A stretch of DNA of 64,000 bases from Saccharina japonica (lineage: Eukaryota; Sar; Phaeophyceae; Laminariales; Laminariaceae). Each line of letters opens with the position of its first letter. The first letter of the stretch is position 1. This document shows positions 12,901 through 24,100 of this stretch, piece after piece. The stretch is from NCBI GenBank assembly GCA_008828725.1, contig MEHQ01004020.1, positions 456,593 through 520,592 on the forward strand. Reading direction: 5' to 3'. A model generated the notes under the pieces. The model ran no database searches and had not been told where the DNA came from. It was given only the letters and a program-made list of their open reading frames with translations. The position numbers were made by a program, and so were the translations under genes.

Positions 12901-14876
12901 TGCACCATGAATCTCTTTGGCCTTTTCAAGTCGGTCTTTACACATAGTGGACTTCTTCTGCCCCTTTCCTTGCGCGAGCGTAGCGGGCGGCGTCAACCGC
13001 CCTCGGAGCGAAGCTTTGCTTTCTTTTAGCGATATTTTTCGTGTTGTTCACCACTATCGTTTTTGTCCTGTATTTGCCGTCATACATATGGAGCTCTTGG
13101 CATTATCAAGTCGCCAGTTGCAGCTACAATAATATATGCTCCTCTTTTACCCTTTTCACATTTGGTTCTATTATTCCTTCCGCGAGCGTAGCGGGCGGCG
13201 TTAGCCGCCCGCGCAGCGGAGCCCTTGTACCAGGTACCAGGTATATCGTTCTCTCCGTCCTTTCTATTCCCTACAGCATGCGGCGTCCGCGTTGTTTTCC
13301 TGGAGCATGGGAGCATGGAGCTCTTGGCATTTGCAAGCCCCCCGTCAGTTTGCACCTAAAATCGTGGACCTCTCTGTCCGCTTAATGAATTCGCATGTTG
13401 TTCCATTTTTCCTTGTGAGCGAGCGTGGCGGGCGGTTTTAAAATGTTGTATTCATATAATGTACGTGTGAATACCATGATGGTCTCGTACTCGCCGTATT
13501 AATATATAGTTGCAAATCTACACCGCCATGTTGCTGACTCGTAATCACATGACAAGGTCTTTGAGTTACAGCTAAGGCTGGGCACTGGCACAGTACGTAC
13601 TGGCAGTAGTAATCTACTGGCAGTATCAAACTACTGATTGACCCGGCCAGTATATTCGCCAGTAGTTTTTTCTTATGTACGTCCAAGAAACACGCCATAT
13701 AATAGTACGGAAACCCACCAAATGCGTTTCGGAAGGAGAGAGGAAAACAAGGAGAGACAATATACTGCTGCAATCCAGTACACTGATTGATTTTGACTAC
13801 AGTAGAGTATACCAGGTACATCGCTACTGACTGAGTCAGCCAGTGCCCAGCCCTACAGTAGTTACAGCAGTATTATACCGGTAGCAGTATTGCCAAGTAT
13901 TTACAGGTACAGCAGTAGTATGATACCTGGTGGATTTAAAAAGTGATGGGTGTAGGCGATGACCGATGTCCATGATGCCTGGCGCCCACGTGAGTTGGCC
14001 ACCCCGTCGGCGCCTTACGTAATGAATACTTAGTGTGTCTCGGTGAATAACACTGCTTACTGCTGTAAGAGACTACCAGCAAGAGCACCAGGTATGCAAG
14101 TATCCATGCACGCATGCTTATGTACGACGAGGTATGATACGGCGGTACATACTGCTGCTGGACTGCTGTACCTGTGGGTATGTCGTACCAGGTGTACACA
14201 GGTCAAGTACTAAGAGGTCAAGAGATACTCTGATGGATGTGCTCCGTAATGTACGAAGGGCAATACAGACAGCAGTCGCGCACCGCGTTGCGCGACATAC
14301 GTTTTGGCAAGCAGGTCATACCTGGAGCAACAAGGCAAACTCCGCGATTCCCCAAGCACTTCCCTGTCATGGACCAACGGGATGTCCGCCGAAACTCATG
14401 GCTCAACATGTCATACGTAGGGCTCATGGCTCATGGTTCATGGCGCCAAAGACAACATACATGCTGAAAGGCTTTCTGACTGGGAAGCGAAAACATATCC
14501 AGCAGCAATTTCCGCACAAAAACTCACCGCAATCACCCCGGCAACTACTGCTGTTGTGTGCTGTTGTATATACGTACTACTACTACTTCGAAGCGTTTGC
14601 ACAGGCCGAAACCTATGGGGCGAAAAGGGGAGCATTGGCCGCCACACATTGCATGCCCGCGGCAATCAGCACTCGCATAAACATGACGATCTACCTTGCC
14701 TGTTCGTTTCTAAAACCACGTATATATCGACGAGCATATCAACTCACCGTGGGCAGGGCAGCAGGAGGCGCCGCGACAGTGCTCAGCGCGATGGGGCGTG
14801 CGGCGGGGCGAGCAGCCAAGGCCGCTGCTGAGCGCGCAACTAGCATCCTTCGGGAAGCGTGCATGGCCGAGTTCAT
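993..14876 (-). CDS. CCP1: cytochrome c peroxidase (class I haem peroxidase), 3' end outside window
   Basis: Haem peroxidase that reduces hydrogen peroxide, probably with cytochrome c in the mitochondrial intermembrane space. Exons in coding order: 14876-14748, 6254-6126, 5205-5098, 4485-4383, 3822-3679, 3149-3003, 1098-993; all phases agree, giving 288 residues before the window ends. Distal site LVRLAWH carries Arg111, Trp114 and His115. The proximal His is 243 in GAHAVGRCH, and the radical-site Trp is 259 in YWGPWT. The residue aligning with the ascorbate-binding Arg of plant ascorbate peroxidase (ERSGF) is Ala here (EASGY), which favours cytochrome c as donor. Residues 1-43 are Arg/Ala-rich without acids, like a matrix presequence; residues 50-66 are an Ala/Val stretch like the sorting segment of yeast Ccp1. 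Exon 7 ends at a GTGAGA donor just where the family has about 80 more residues, so the C terminus lies to the left. Exon 1 is the least certain. Ascorbate peroxidase is the alternative. Confidence 0.85.
1105..1465. repeat. degenerate CATCACA-rich low-complexity tract
   Basis: The tract lies in peroxidase intron 6, just upstream (in gene direction) of exon 7. It is built of ACA/CATCACA/TCACATNA words with no fixed period. A second simple tract of GATT repeats lies at about 1960-2085. Confidence 0.6.
2668..2747 (+). mobile_element. 80-base TTAA-flanked MITE (piggyBac-like), copy 1
   Basis: TTAA stands on both sides (2664-2667 and 2748-2751). The ends are inverted copies: CCCCTCAAGAACTG on the left and CCCATTCAGAACTG when the right end is read in reverse. 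TTAA target duplications and ends starting CCC are typical of piggyBac elements. It is too short to code for anything. Lies in peroxidase intron 6. Confidence 0.7.
3225..3530. repeat. degenerate 20-base repeats and GGGTCGGGT repeat block
   Basis: Bases 3225-3372 are loose copies of a unit like AAAAGGTACCATACCGATA. Bases 3420-3530 hold two copies of a segment that starts near ACTCTCACGGGTCGG and continues in GGGTCGGGT words. A third copy lies inverted at about 5628-5735. All are in peroxidase introns. Confidence 0.6.
3968..4000 (-). repeat. decayed intronic copy of the start of peroxidase exon 5
   Basis: Read on the minus strand, this matches the first bases of exon 5 (3822 down to about 3799) including the acceptor position: GTTAAGGCGGAGTACC against GTCAAGGCGAAGTACC. 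The AG acceptor has been lost. It lies about 165 bases upstream of the real exon in gene direction. Confidence 0.5.
4873..5045. repeat. tandem duplication of a ~93-base unit
   Basis: Two near-identical copies start at the word CACAAGTGTCGTGAA (about 4874 and 4967) and share GGTCTCGCCCAA and CCAATCAGCGTCCCTCTG. They are within peroxidase intron 3. The high identity suggests a recent duplication. Confidence 0.8.
5385..5482. repeat. minisatellite, unit about 12 bases (CAGTAAGATNTN)
   Basis: Eight tandem copies of a unit around CAGTAAGAT lie in peroxidase intron 2. On the minus strand the array reads as a run of ATCTTACTG words. Confidence 0.8.
6437..6617 (-). mobile_element. two TTAA-flanked piggyBac-like MITEs in tandem, copies 2 and 3
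   Basis: Elements at 6437-6517 and 6522-6617 share the TTAA between them (6518-6521), with further TTAA at 6433-6436 and 6618-6621. Both run opposite to the copy at 2668. They share the core words TTTGTCCCCAAAT and CCACACTAAT. The second carries a short extra segment near its right end. They lie in peroxidase intron 1. Confidence 0.7.
6772..7912. mobile_element. ~1.1 kb element with ~95-base terminal inverted repeats
   Basis: The left arm (6772-6866) and right arm (7826-7912) are inverted copies sharing TACCGTAGGTCCTATT, AGTGTTTACTA and TATGGCCCCCCGT. The interior has no recognisable gene. Bases 7510-7810 are related to 8880-9165. No clear target-site duplication is visible, so the exact ends are uncertain. 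It sits in peroxidase intron 1. Confidence 0.55.
7965..8620. mobile_element. foldback element A, long inverted-repeat arms
   Basis: Arms at about 7965-8235 and 8275-8620 pair over some 270 bases with a short loop. Matching blocks include GGCGGCGTGGCACGAG with CTCGTGCCACGCCGCC, and ACAAGGGCGG with CCACCCTTGTGG. There is no coding capacity. Its nearest relative is element B 1.2 kb to the right, and the DNA to the left of each is also related (7510-7810 and 8880-9165). Confidence 0.7.
9163..9772. mobile_element. foldback element B, long inverted-repeat arms
   Basis: Arms at about 9163-9450 and 9475-9772 pair with each other, for example GCAGCGAATGCCTC with GAGGCATTCGCTGC. Both arms resemble those of element A in the same order (CGGACGGGAACG, GCGGCATGCAA, CAAGGCGGC). 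The two elements are in direct orientation inside peroxidase intron 1. Confidence 0.7.
10265..10597 (-). mobile_element. tRNA-derived SINE, copy A
   Basis: Read on the minus strand it starts with a tRNA-like head containing CCCCGGTGGTCTA (A-box region) and the B box GGTTCGAGTCTCC. The body has AGAAAGTAAGCGC, CTTAGTGACCCCGC and GACTAAGAGGG. The A-box region is interrupted by AT-rich sequence holding TATTAATAG twice, unlike the other copies. It is in peroxidase intron 1. Confidence 0.65.
10680..11700. repeat. dispersed GGGGCGTTTACC words
   Basis: The word GGGGCGTTTAC or close variants occur near 10690, 10715, 11543, 11590, 11625 and 11672, in two clusters about 850 bases apart. No gene is recognisable in the stretch, which is peroxidase intron 1. 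Confidence 0.45.
12600..13440. repeat. degenerate ~220-base tandem repeat with GC-rich hairpins
   Basis: Three or four related units are visible. Shared words are GAGCTCTTGGCATT, TTGCAAGTCGCC and GCGAGCGTAGCGGGCGGCGT. At about 12975 and 13185 the last word is followed by its partial complement (CCGCCC), forming a hairpin; a decayed copy lies at 13418. It is in peroxidase intron 1. Confidence 0.55.
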
Positions 14877-15156
14877 GATGCCTGCTGGGTTAATATTTTC
14901 CTCGTTGCCCTCTGTTGTGGTAGCTAATTCGCGAGTGTTTGTGCAGCGAAGGTGGGCGCAAAGCCTCTCTCGAGCACCGAAAATCTTAGCTTTTGAGTGG
15001 TACGCAGATTTTTTCACTGAAAAATATAGTCAACCCCTATCCCCGATACCGCAGCGCTTATTTTGAAAGTCGAACACCGATTTCCCTTCACAGGGATGAT
15101 CTCTCAAGTCTCAAGTTCACTCTTTGTTCTGGTTTGGTTACACGAGAGAGCTTGCT
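14877..15156. promoter_or_regulatory. shared bidirectional promoter of peroxidase and otubain genes
   Basis: Only 280 bases separate the two start codons, which point away from each other, so both promoters and both 5' leaders must fit here unless there are upstream non-coding exons. I see no clear TATA box on either strand. That this is one shared promoter is inferred from spacing. Confidence 0.6.
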
Positions 15157-18100
15157 ATGTCCGAGGAAAAGGAGGCTGTGCCAAGTGATGTTCCCGTAGA
15201 GAACAAGCCCGCCGATGATGCGGGAGTGGATCTAGCCAAGCAGAATGAGCAAACCGTTGCCCAGACAAATGCCATCAACGACGCAGTCAAGGCAACTCAG
15301 GTATTCTTCTATCTTCTTGATCCTGCTGCTGTGTTCTACGAGTATGACTAATTGACTCATCAGCAACTTGGAGCAGCAGTGCACGACGGTGCCGACAGAC
15401 AATAGCACAGTTAGTAGTGCCGCCAAACTATGCGCTGACCTGCGAGTGTTGTACTACTGTGTTGCTGGGCTACTTGTTGAATATTGCAGCATGTGTTTTA
15501 GTCGCGAGATTCCTGGTTCCTTCGTTGTACCATATGTTCTGTTTACCAGCCTCACGGAATAGAATCTGTGAATCTGGATGTCAATCCAGAGGCACGAGTC
15601 TTTGCCCGCGGACTTGTATACCAGGTATTGATTGTTTACAGCACAGCAGCAGCAGTGGAGTAATGACCGCTGCTGCTGCTGCTGGTGTACTCGACGACAC
15701 GAGGGGTACCTCTGTCCGCTGTTGTTGCCCACCCCTGTAGTCTGCAATGAAGCAGTCACTCACCATAGTTTTCACTGATCTGTTGAGAGGGAAAACGCTT
15801 CGACGTCGTACGAAATCACATGGTACCATGACACTATTAATACAATGGACTGCAACATAAGGACGGTTTACTATTTAAATGAGTGACTGAAAGCTCCTTA
15901 CATTTCCGCGCAGAGTGGAATTGCGGTATGATATCGCCCACACGAGGCGTGTTAAGGTGTTAAGCGTTAGGCGTGGTAGCATGGTGGCAAGGTGGCACAT
16001 TACATACTCGTACATATACGTAATATAATACGGTAGCCCGGGTGTCTGGGTTATAGACCATGCAGCATTGCATCATTGATTGGACAGATCACCGACCCCC
16101 ACTCCACGCTGCTTCCATGATTTAGTATACTTCAAGGCGGATAGATTCCTGAACTACTGTGTGAGCTAGCTCGTGCTGCCGAGTGGGCGCCGCCTCATGA
16201 TATGCATGATCTACACCAGCAGTAAGAGTATCATAGTAGCACATGCTTTTTCTTGGTTGCATATGTGTACGTCGTGTACAGGTTATGTACAGCTTATGTA
16301 TGTACGACTTCTCATAACGGTAGGTATCGTCTAAGGGTCTGGATGATCTACGGCAGTAGATCGTGATCTATCTGTCCCATGTGTAGGAAGGAGTAGGAGT
16401 GCTCGTAAGTGCCCCATCTCCAACGCAAGGGGTTGGGTGCCACGCGCGCAGCGTGGTGCTGCGTACTGCTGCGCGGCGGTGGTGGTATCGTAGCACCTTA
16501 ATGTTTCCGGGATATATTAGCACATGTTGGCTGTACATGTATAGGTAATTTCTGTTCGCTCGAAACTCTCCTAAAATCGCTGTACGACTATGATATGATA
16601 CGTACTACTGCTCTAAGTACACCGGCGCACCCCGTCTTACACATCCTAACCCTCCCAAACCTGTTTTGGTATGATACCGGTACGATTTAATATTGATGCT
16701 GCTGTGGCAGGCTAAGGTTGGTCCCAAGGAAGAGCTCGATGCTTTGTTGCCCGAGTACGAGGGAAATCCGAAGCCGGGGTTCCGCAAGGGAGTGCAAGAC
16801 TTGGGGCAGGTGCGTCTTCTATCTGGTCATATAATATCACTTAATTTGTATACAATATGCTTACAGTACCTGGCATATACGTTGCAGCACGTACAAGTTA
16901 CAACAATCTGTGATATTTGTATTAGTAGTTGCAACATACGATAGCAATGTATTTTCACCCCCAAGGTTTTAGAGGAGTAGCACCGCGCCTGGCTGATTAC
17001 CACGTTGTAAATGCATTCAATACTACAGCAGTAAGTCTATTTCAGGAAATTATCGTGCGCGTCACCACGTTTTCCTCACCTTAACCCCTTCGAGGGAAAA
17101 AAAAAACAAGAAACAAAATGAAAAAACGAAGAGCAGAACCAAAGAGCACAAGTGATTTTTATTGGTAAAATTCAAGAAACTAAAAGTAGAGACCCCGATA
17201 ATGTACCTCCGTTTTCGCTTTTTGTTTTTTTCAAGTGCCAAAGCACTTATTTCTTACGAAATGGGTGTGGTATTTAAGAAGTATGGGTTACCCAGGACGA
17301 AGATTGACTATAGGAGGAGCTCAGAGTACTGGGATGAAGTTTCCGATAAAGTTTCTATGACCGGTTGGCAAAAGCGCAGGAAACGGGCGAGGTAGTGCAT
17401 GTGGCTGCCACCCGGCTTGTGTTCTCACGGTCCGAGCATACATGGGTAGATTATTACCCAGGAGTGCCCTAGCAAGAAACCGGGGGGTCAGGAAGTGGCT
17501 GTGGCGGTATATTTTTCGTCAAGAGTGCCGCCGCTTAACATTCAAACGCCCGCCACCGAACAGCGATGGCCGATACTCAACTTCTAGAGCACCCCGGAAG
17601 GAGCGGGTTGGAGCACTACTGTGTATCGAGCGAATCGAGAACGACCCCCTGTGAGGGGGGTGCTTTGATTGTGCGCGAGTTGTGTCTACCTACCGGCATT
17701 GTTGAGCGCTATCGCCGAGAAGTACCTGCTGTGGCGGTTGAGTCATCCCGAAAAATCCCACCGCGTAAAAAATCGACTCGGCTTCTTGTTTTTGTTTGTT
17801 TTTTCTCGTTAGGACTCAACCTGCTGTTTTTCGCCAAAAAGCGGAAGTCTGTTCGTTTATTTCGTGTTTTTTTTTTCGTTTTCTGTTTCATTTTGTTTTC
17901 CTCGTTTAAGACCGGCCCTCAGAACCACATCCACATTTTTGGGGACAAACTACTTGGAAATTGTGTGGGATAAAATTGGCAGCTGTAAAAGGGTGACGTG
18001 TACTTGACTCATCGGACAGATCACGATCCACAGTAGATCTGATCATCGATATCCTCTAGAACTTTCCCAGATGCATACATCGGAAAAGTCACGATCTAGC

Positions 18101-21100
18101 TCATCTAGATCGTCTAGAACTTTCTCAGAGGCATACCTCGGACAGTCCATGATCTAAATCATCTAAATCCTCTAGATCTTTCTCAAGGCATACATAGGAC
18201 AGCTCATCATCTAGAATATATCTAGATCCGAACCTGCCGATATGAGATGCTGTGCGGGATCTGTATAGTCCAGATCCAACCGAGGAAACCTGTCCTAGAT
18301 TATGCAGAATGCAGACTATACGGCTACCACCCTGCAGAAAACAATATGACCTACTGCTGTAGATGCTACAGATTATACAGACCATACAGATCAGTAATAT
18401 GTAATATATCTGTCTTGAAAATATATATCATGAAGTGGGGATATGATCTATCTGATCTGTCTGATCTGTCTGATATATGTGATGTGTGGAGCACTTGAGC
18501 ACTTGACCAAGGAACGCTTCAGCACTTGAAAACATGCTGCTCGGCGCTTGAACCAACACGTGAACACTTTTTTTACCGCTTGATGGCCACTTCAACAATC
18601 GAACGCTTGATGCCCACTTCAACAATTGAACGCTTCATGATATTTCCAACACTTGAACGCCTGATGACTGTTTGAATACTTGACGCGCTTGACAATCTCT
18701 GCTATACTCAACTGTTTAAGTTCGAACACTTGCTCACTTTTTTATACACTCTAAATACCTTTTGCAAATAAAAAAACGTCCATTGATAAATCGTTAATTA
18801 ATATGAACTCCAGTCATGAGTGATATTTAACTTCACCCCACCATACTACCGTGTAACGTATACCAGAGAAAGCACACACGCCGTATAGATGACGCCCACA
18901 CCCACATGAGTGAACCCAGGAATAAAGTTTTGGTTCGTTTTTCGATCGTCGCTTTATCACCGAGGGTGCGTTGAATATCACACCCCCTACGGAGGTGCGC
19001 CTGAAAACAGCATCAAACTCCTAGATTATCACCCCACCTGGTGGATACCATTCACCCACAACACTGCTATTCGTACTACTTCTCTTACTACTGTGCCCTA
19101 AGCCCCAACCACCGGCGGCAGTGGTAGTAGGTTTGTGGCCTATCACGGAATTTGTCGCCTGTCATTGTGTATAGCAGTGCGCAATGCTATGGGCTATAGT
19201 GTGTTGTTGTTCGAGGCGTCGGCTATAATATGATTATGGTAGCGGTTAGTTATTCAGCGGGGCAAGGGCCTCTGAGGTGCAATCTTCGGCAGGAATGGCA
19301 TCATTGATTTCCTTGATATGGTGGTACCTGTAACCAGGGCATACGGTACTGCTGGTAGTATCTAGGGCTCCGGCGCCTCTTCCGTGAAGCGCAGCGTGAG
19401 CTGGAAAGCGGGTTGCGCGTACGCGTCACAGGCGTGTAGCCCCCCAAAAAATACCACAATTGCGTTAACTTACGCCCGAAAAGCACTTGACAAAGTGTGT
19501 TTAGACATCCAAAACTTGTTTTTCGACCACAGCGAAAACAAAACGGGGCCTCAACAGATTTTTTATTTCCAACCTCCGGCGGGAAGGACATACTTAACAG
19601 GTTTTTCGCCTGCGGCGCGAAGCGCAACACGCCTTCCGACGCCTGGGGCCAAACACAGCAATTCATTCCAACCCAGAAGTTGCGCCATTGCAGCAGCTAG
19701 TCAATGCCCTACCGGTAATCGTTCTGCGGCATTGAAGCAAGGTGGGGATGTTTGCTATCATCCCCGGTTTCAGGCGTGGGCCTTACCTTCGCCGGCAGTA
19801 TTGCGTGGGAATGGAAAAGCAAGCTGGTTTCAGGCCAAAACCTCTCACATATTAGCACACCCCTTGTTATCACACCCCTTGTTGCCGGTATCACCCCCTT
19901 GCTATCACACCCTCTTGTTATCACGCCATCTGCAGTCTGGCCGATGTCTATTGACGCTCCTTAGCAAGTATTACTCCCGTTAGCACACCCCTGCGTTATC
20001 ACCCCCCCTAGCTGCGGGGCTCCCGTACAGGTTGCTTATCACCGGGGATGCGTTAGATAGCACACACCCCCCACAATAGCACACCCGGTGATAATATTTT
20101 AAAGTGTCAAATGTTATCACCGGGGTGTGCTAACTTCTGTGTTATATATACGGTATTGATTGGTTAATCCTCTGTTTTTTTCTGTTTTTATCGTCTGCTA
20201 TTTTTTGTAATAACTCCAAAGTGTGACGGTTAGGGTTAATAGACGTATCTATCGTAGGTCTCGGAACACGCATGCATGGAAAGATACACCCCAACGTCAG
20301 GCATGAAAGATCCGGCCAGACCGGATCTGGGGGCGTTAGAGGTCCGCGGCATGAACAACGTTGACCTCTCCCCTCAACAAAGATCATTTTTTTTATTAAT
20401 TTCATCCTCTCTTTTTTATTTTATTTTATTTTTTTGTTTTTTGCAGCGGTACTCGGCTCTGAGGCGGGTGCGCGGCGACGGCAACTGCTTTTACCGGTCC
20501 TTTCTCTTCGGGTACCTGGAGCAGCTCCTGCAGGGCATCAGAGCAACAGGGGACACGGCAACCAAGGCCACGCTCGAACTCAGCCGGATGCGACAGGTCG
20601 TTTACGACAGGTACGAGGTACATGTCACATTGTACCAGGTATATCGTGATTGATATCATGCAGCAGTATCAGAATACCAAGCGTTGGACAGTGTTTGCCA
20701 TATGGCACTACAGCACTAGACTGGTGTGCTGTTGGTATACTAATCGTGCTGCTACACAAGCGCTGCTGCAACGGTTTGTCTGTCCTACATACTCGCGTGC
20801 AAGCGCTGATTAATATTGACACATGAGGGTTTGGGCTGGGTTTACTGGTGCTGTAGTACTGACTTGTACATGAAAATGCTACTATTACTAGTAACATTTC
20901 ACGACGGTGACAGAGCCAGAAGTAGCCTATTGTTACTATGCATTTGCATGATACTACTAATAATACTACTATTAATAAACCAGCATCCAACCGGCACGCA
21001 ACCAGTATGCAACCAGTATTTTAACAGTAAAAACCCTGTATCCAATACGTACCCAACCAGTACTCACTTAGTAGCGTCCGTGTTGTGCCGTGCTCCGCTT

Positions 21101-24100
21101 CGGCGCTTCTCTCTCAGCAAGGCGGCCTTGGTATATAGCGTTAAGAGTACAAGGAAACCAGTGTTCAACCAGCATTCCAGCCAGTACCCAACCAGTGTAA
21201 AGCCAGTATATACTCAGCCAGTACCCAGCCAGTGTCTGTTATGTGCCGTCCTACGATTTCGGCCCCTCCCGTCGAGGGGGTCTTGGTAGCGATATGGTAC
21301 GAGATAACCAGTATTCAACCACCAATCCGGCTAGCATCCAGCCGGCACCCGACCAGTATTCAACCAGTATTTAACCAGTTTCCAACCAGTACCCAGCCAG
21401 TACCCAACCAGTATCCAACCAGAAATTCGACTACCATGTCCAGCCGGCACCCAACCAGTATGCAACCAGTATTCAAACAGTACCCAGCCAGTATCCAACC
21501 AGTATCCAACCAGTATCCAACCATCATATGTCGCTTTCGGCCCCTCTATCCAAGCAGCAAAGCGGCACTGGTAGCGTTAGGGTACGAGGAAGTGGCGTTG
21601 GACGACTTCTGGCAGACCTTCCTACAAGAGTTGGACAACCTCCCCAGCATGGAGCTCAGCCAGCTAGAGGTGGGTCGGTTGGTGGGTGGGTGGGCGGGTG
21701 GGTGGGTGTGGGTGGGGGTATGTCCGGTGCTACCTCCAGCAGCGAGCACCGTGTGCTTTTTGCTGTGTACTTTTTGCTGTGTACTTTTTGCCTTGTGCTT
21801 TTTGCCATGTGCTTTTTGCCATGTGCTTTTTGCTGTTTGCGTTTGTTGACTTGCTGTCCTGACGACGGTAATATACCCTTATGCACGTGTGGGAAAGTGG
21901 GCTGGTTGGGTGTGGCCTGGAGAGGAGGTCTTCGCAATACATGGTATATACCTGGTATTACATAGCAGTAATACATACTGTAGTAGTAGATAGTAGTACA
22001 CGCCAGGTACTGTAGTAATATTTAGTAATACTACAGCAGGAGGGAGGTATATAGTAGTCAGAACCCCCAAAAGCCACATGATACCCCCCTATGTTTACGT
22101 ACCATATGATATACTATGCTTACGATTACTACCAGGTATTATTTTATTATTATTATGTTATTATGCAGTATGTTCCCCCGTAAGGATTAAATGCTAGGGA
22201 CGATGTTTGGAAAGCTTGTGTTCAGTAGTATTAATAGCAGACATGCCGTCTCCGCCAGGCATGACTCCCGAAGTAGCCTGCCCGGCTCTTCGAGTACCCC
22301 TACGTATTCGATAGCATAGCCCAGCCGCAATGTGTCTCTCACTAAAATGCAGTGAGTGCAGCGCTACTAAAATATGGAAACGAGTACGAGTAGTACATCG
22401 TACAGCGATTTACGTATTGACTTCAAAAATGAAACGGCTGGTGGGCCTGCTTATGTTGGCATGCACAAAACGGCATCGGATTTTTCCTTGCGTCACCTCA
22501 CCCCACCCCACCCCACCCAACCCAACCCCACCCCACCCCACGGTCGAGTATGCCTCCGTAGGGGGACCTGTATATTTTTACCTCAGATTGGTGTATGTGC
22601 ATACATACATGCAGTGTGCATACAATGCACAATACGATATAGGACACCGACACCGTTGCATCGACAAAGGTTGCATGTCGCTGTACCGGTATAACGCCTC
22701 AAAACGTTTCACACGCCGGACAGACAGATTATCTAGATCCTAACCTGCCGTTACGAAATATTGAGAAGGATATGTACAGTACAGATCCAGTACAGATCCA
22801 ACCCAGGAAACGCGCCCTACAAGATGCAGACTGTACGGCTCCCACCCGGCATGACAACATGAGCTAGCTCCTACAGATCATACAGATCATACAGATCGTA
22901 CAGATCAGGAATACATCTGCCTTTAAAGATCTACAGTAGGTGATGAAGTAGGCATCCATGATCTATCTGATCTATCTGTAGATGGTCTGTCCGAGGTATG
23001 CCATATGGCATGAAGCCATATGAAGCCATATGGTGCCATAACGTCCCACAACGTAACGTTTGCGTCGGCGGCAGATCAACTTCCGAGAAGAAGCGGGACC
23101 TACGGAGTACATGGTGTGGTACTGCCGGATGCTCACCAGCGGCTTCCTCAAGCTCAACGCGGATAGGTATGGATACCACTATATAGTATAGATATATATG
23201 TATTAATAGTATTAAATCATAAACAGTAATAAGCCTTACTTTGCCGTCTTGCCGAGATCACCTTTTGTGCCGACAGTACACACACGGTGTTTTCAACATA
23301 CCAGGGATCTGGTAGTATTTAGTCATATTACAGCTTGCCTAAAATCCCCACGCCCTGTACTTCTAAAACATCATATTAATAGTGTTCGTAGTTTGCGCTT
23401 TGATACTTGGAAAAAAAGCAGGCGTGAGATGCAGGATTTGCTCGATACCACAGTAGTCATACTTCCATCGCGCGTACAGCGGCATTGTTCGCGTCGCTTT
23501 AAGACTGGATTGACCAAACGCGTAGTATTTTGTTTAGGCGTTTTTTTGTTTTTTGTTGCTTCATATACCGCAGTCAGGTGTTGTGTGTTGTCACGCGTGC
23601 TCTCGATATACGGCAGCCAATACCTCCGAGACGTTGTCTTCGCATTGGCACCTACAGACAGTACAGACAGTACTGTATACTCTTGTGCTGCGCATTGGGG
23701 CAGATGCTACAGTAATTTTGGTGTTTGAACTCGATGAACGACAGGGTGCCTCAATATCTCAGTAGAACGTGGGGGGAGGGGGGGTATCCTCTGCCGCATA
23801 CCCGGTGGAGATAGTGGTTTTTGGATACCTGCCGGGCGGGTAATCCCAACCAATCATGACGTGTAAACGTAGGCGGGCACTAATAGTACATGCTTTGGGG
23901 CTCATCGTGGTGCTATGTATTGCTGTAGTGTGTATTACTATAGCCTCTCGTAAGAGGATGAAGGTGCATCGTACGTTTACCTAGGAGGCCTGTGTATCGT
24001 AGGTTATTTTAGGTTTGATACTCCTTTTTTCTCCGCAGTTTGTCGAGTCCGCTTCATCTCTCGTTGAAAACCCCAATGGAATATTGCGCCGGTTACTCCT

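Noticed and set aside
14134-15066. 310-codon plus frame before otubain
   Set aside because: It overlaps the opposite-strand first exon of the peroxidase gene and the shared promoter, has no recognisable domain, and is out of keeping with the otubain start.
19384-19983. 199-codon plus frame in otubain intron 2
   Set aside because: No recognised domain, strongly open in other frames too, and otubain reads in phase without it.
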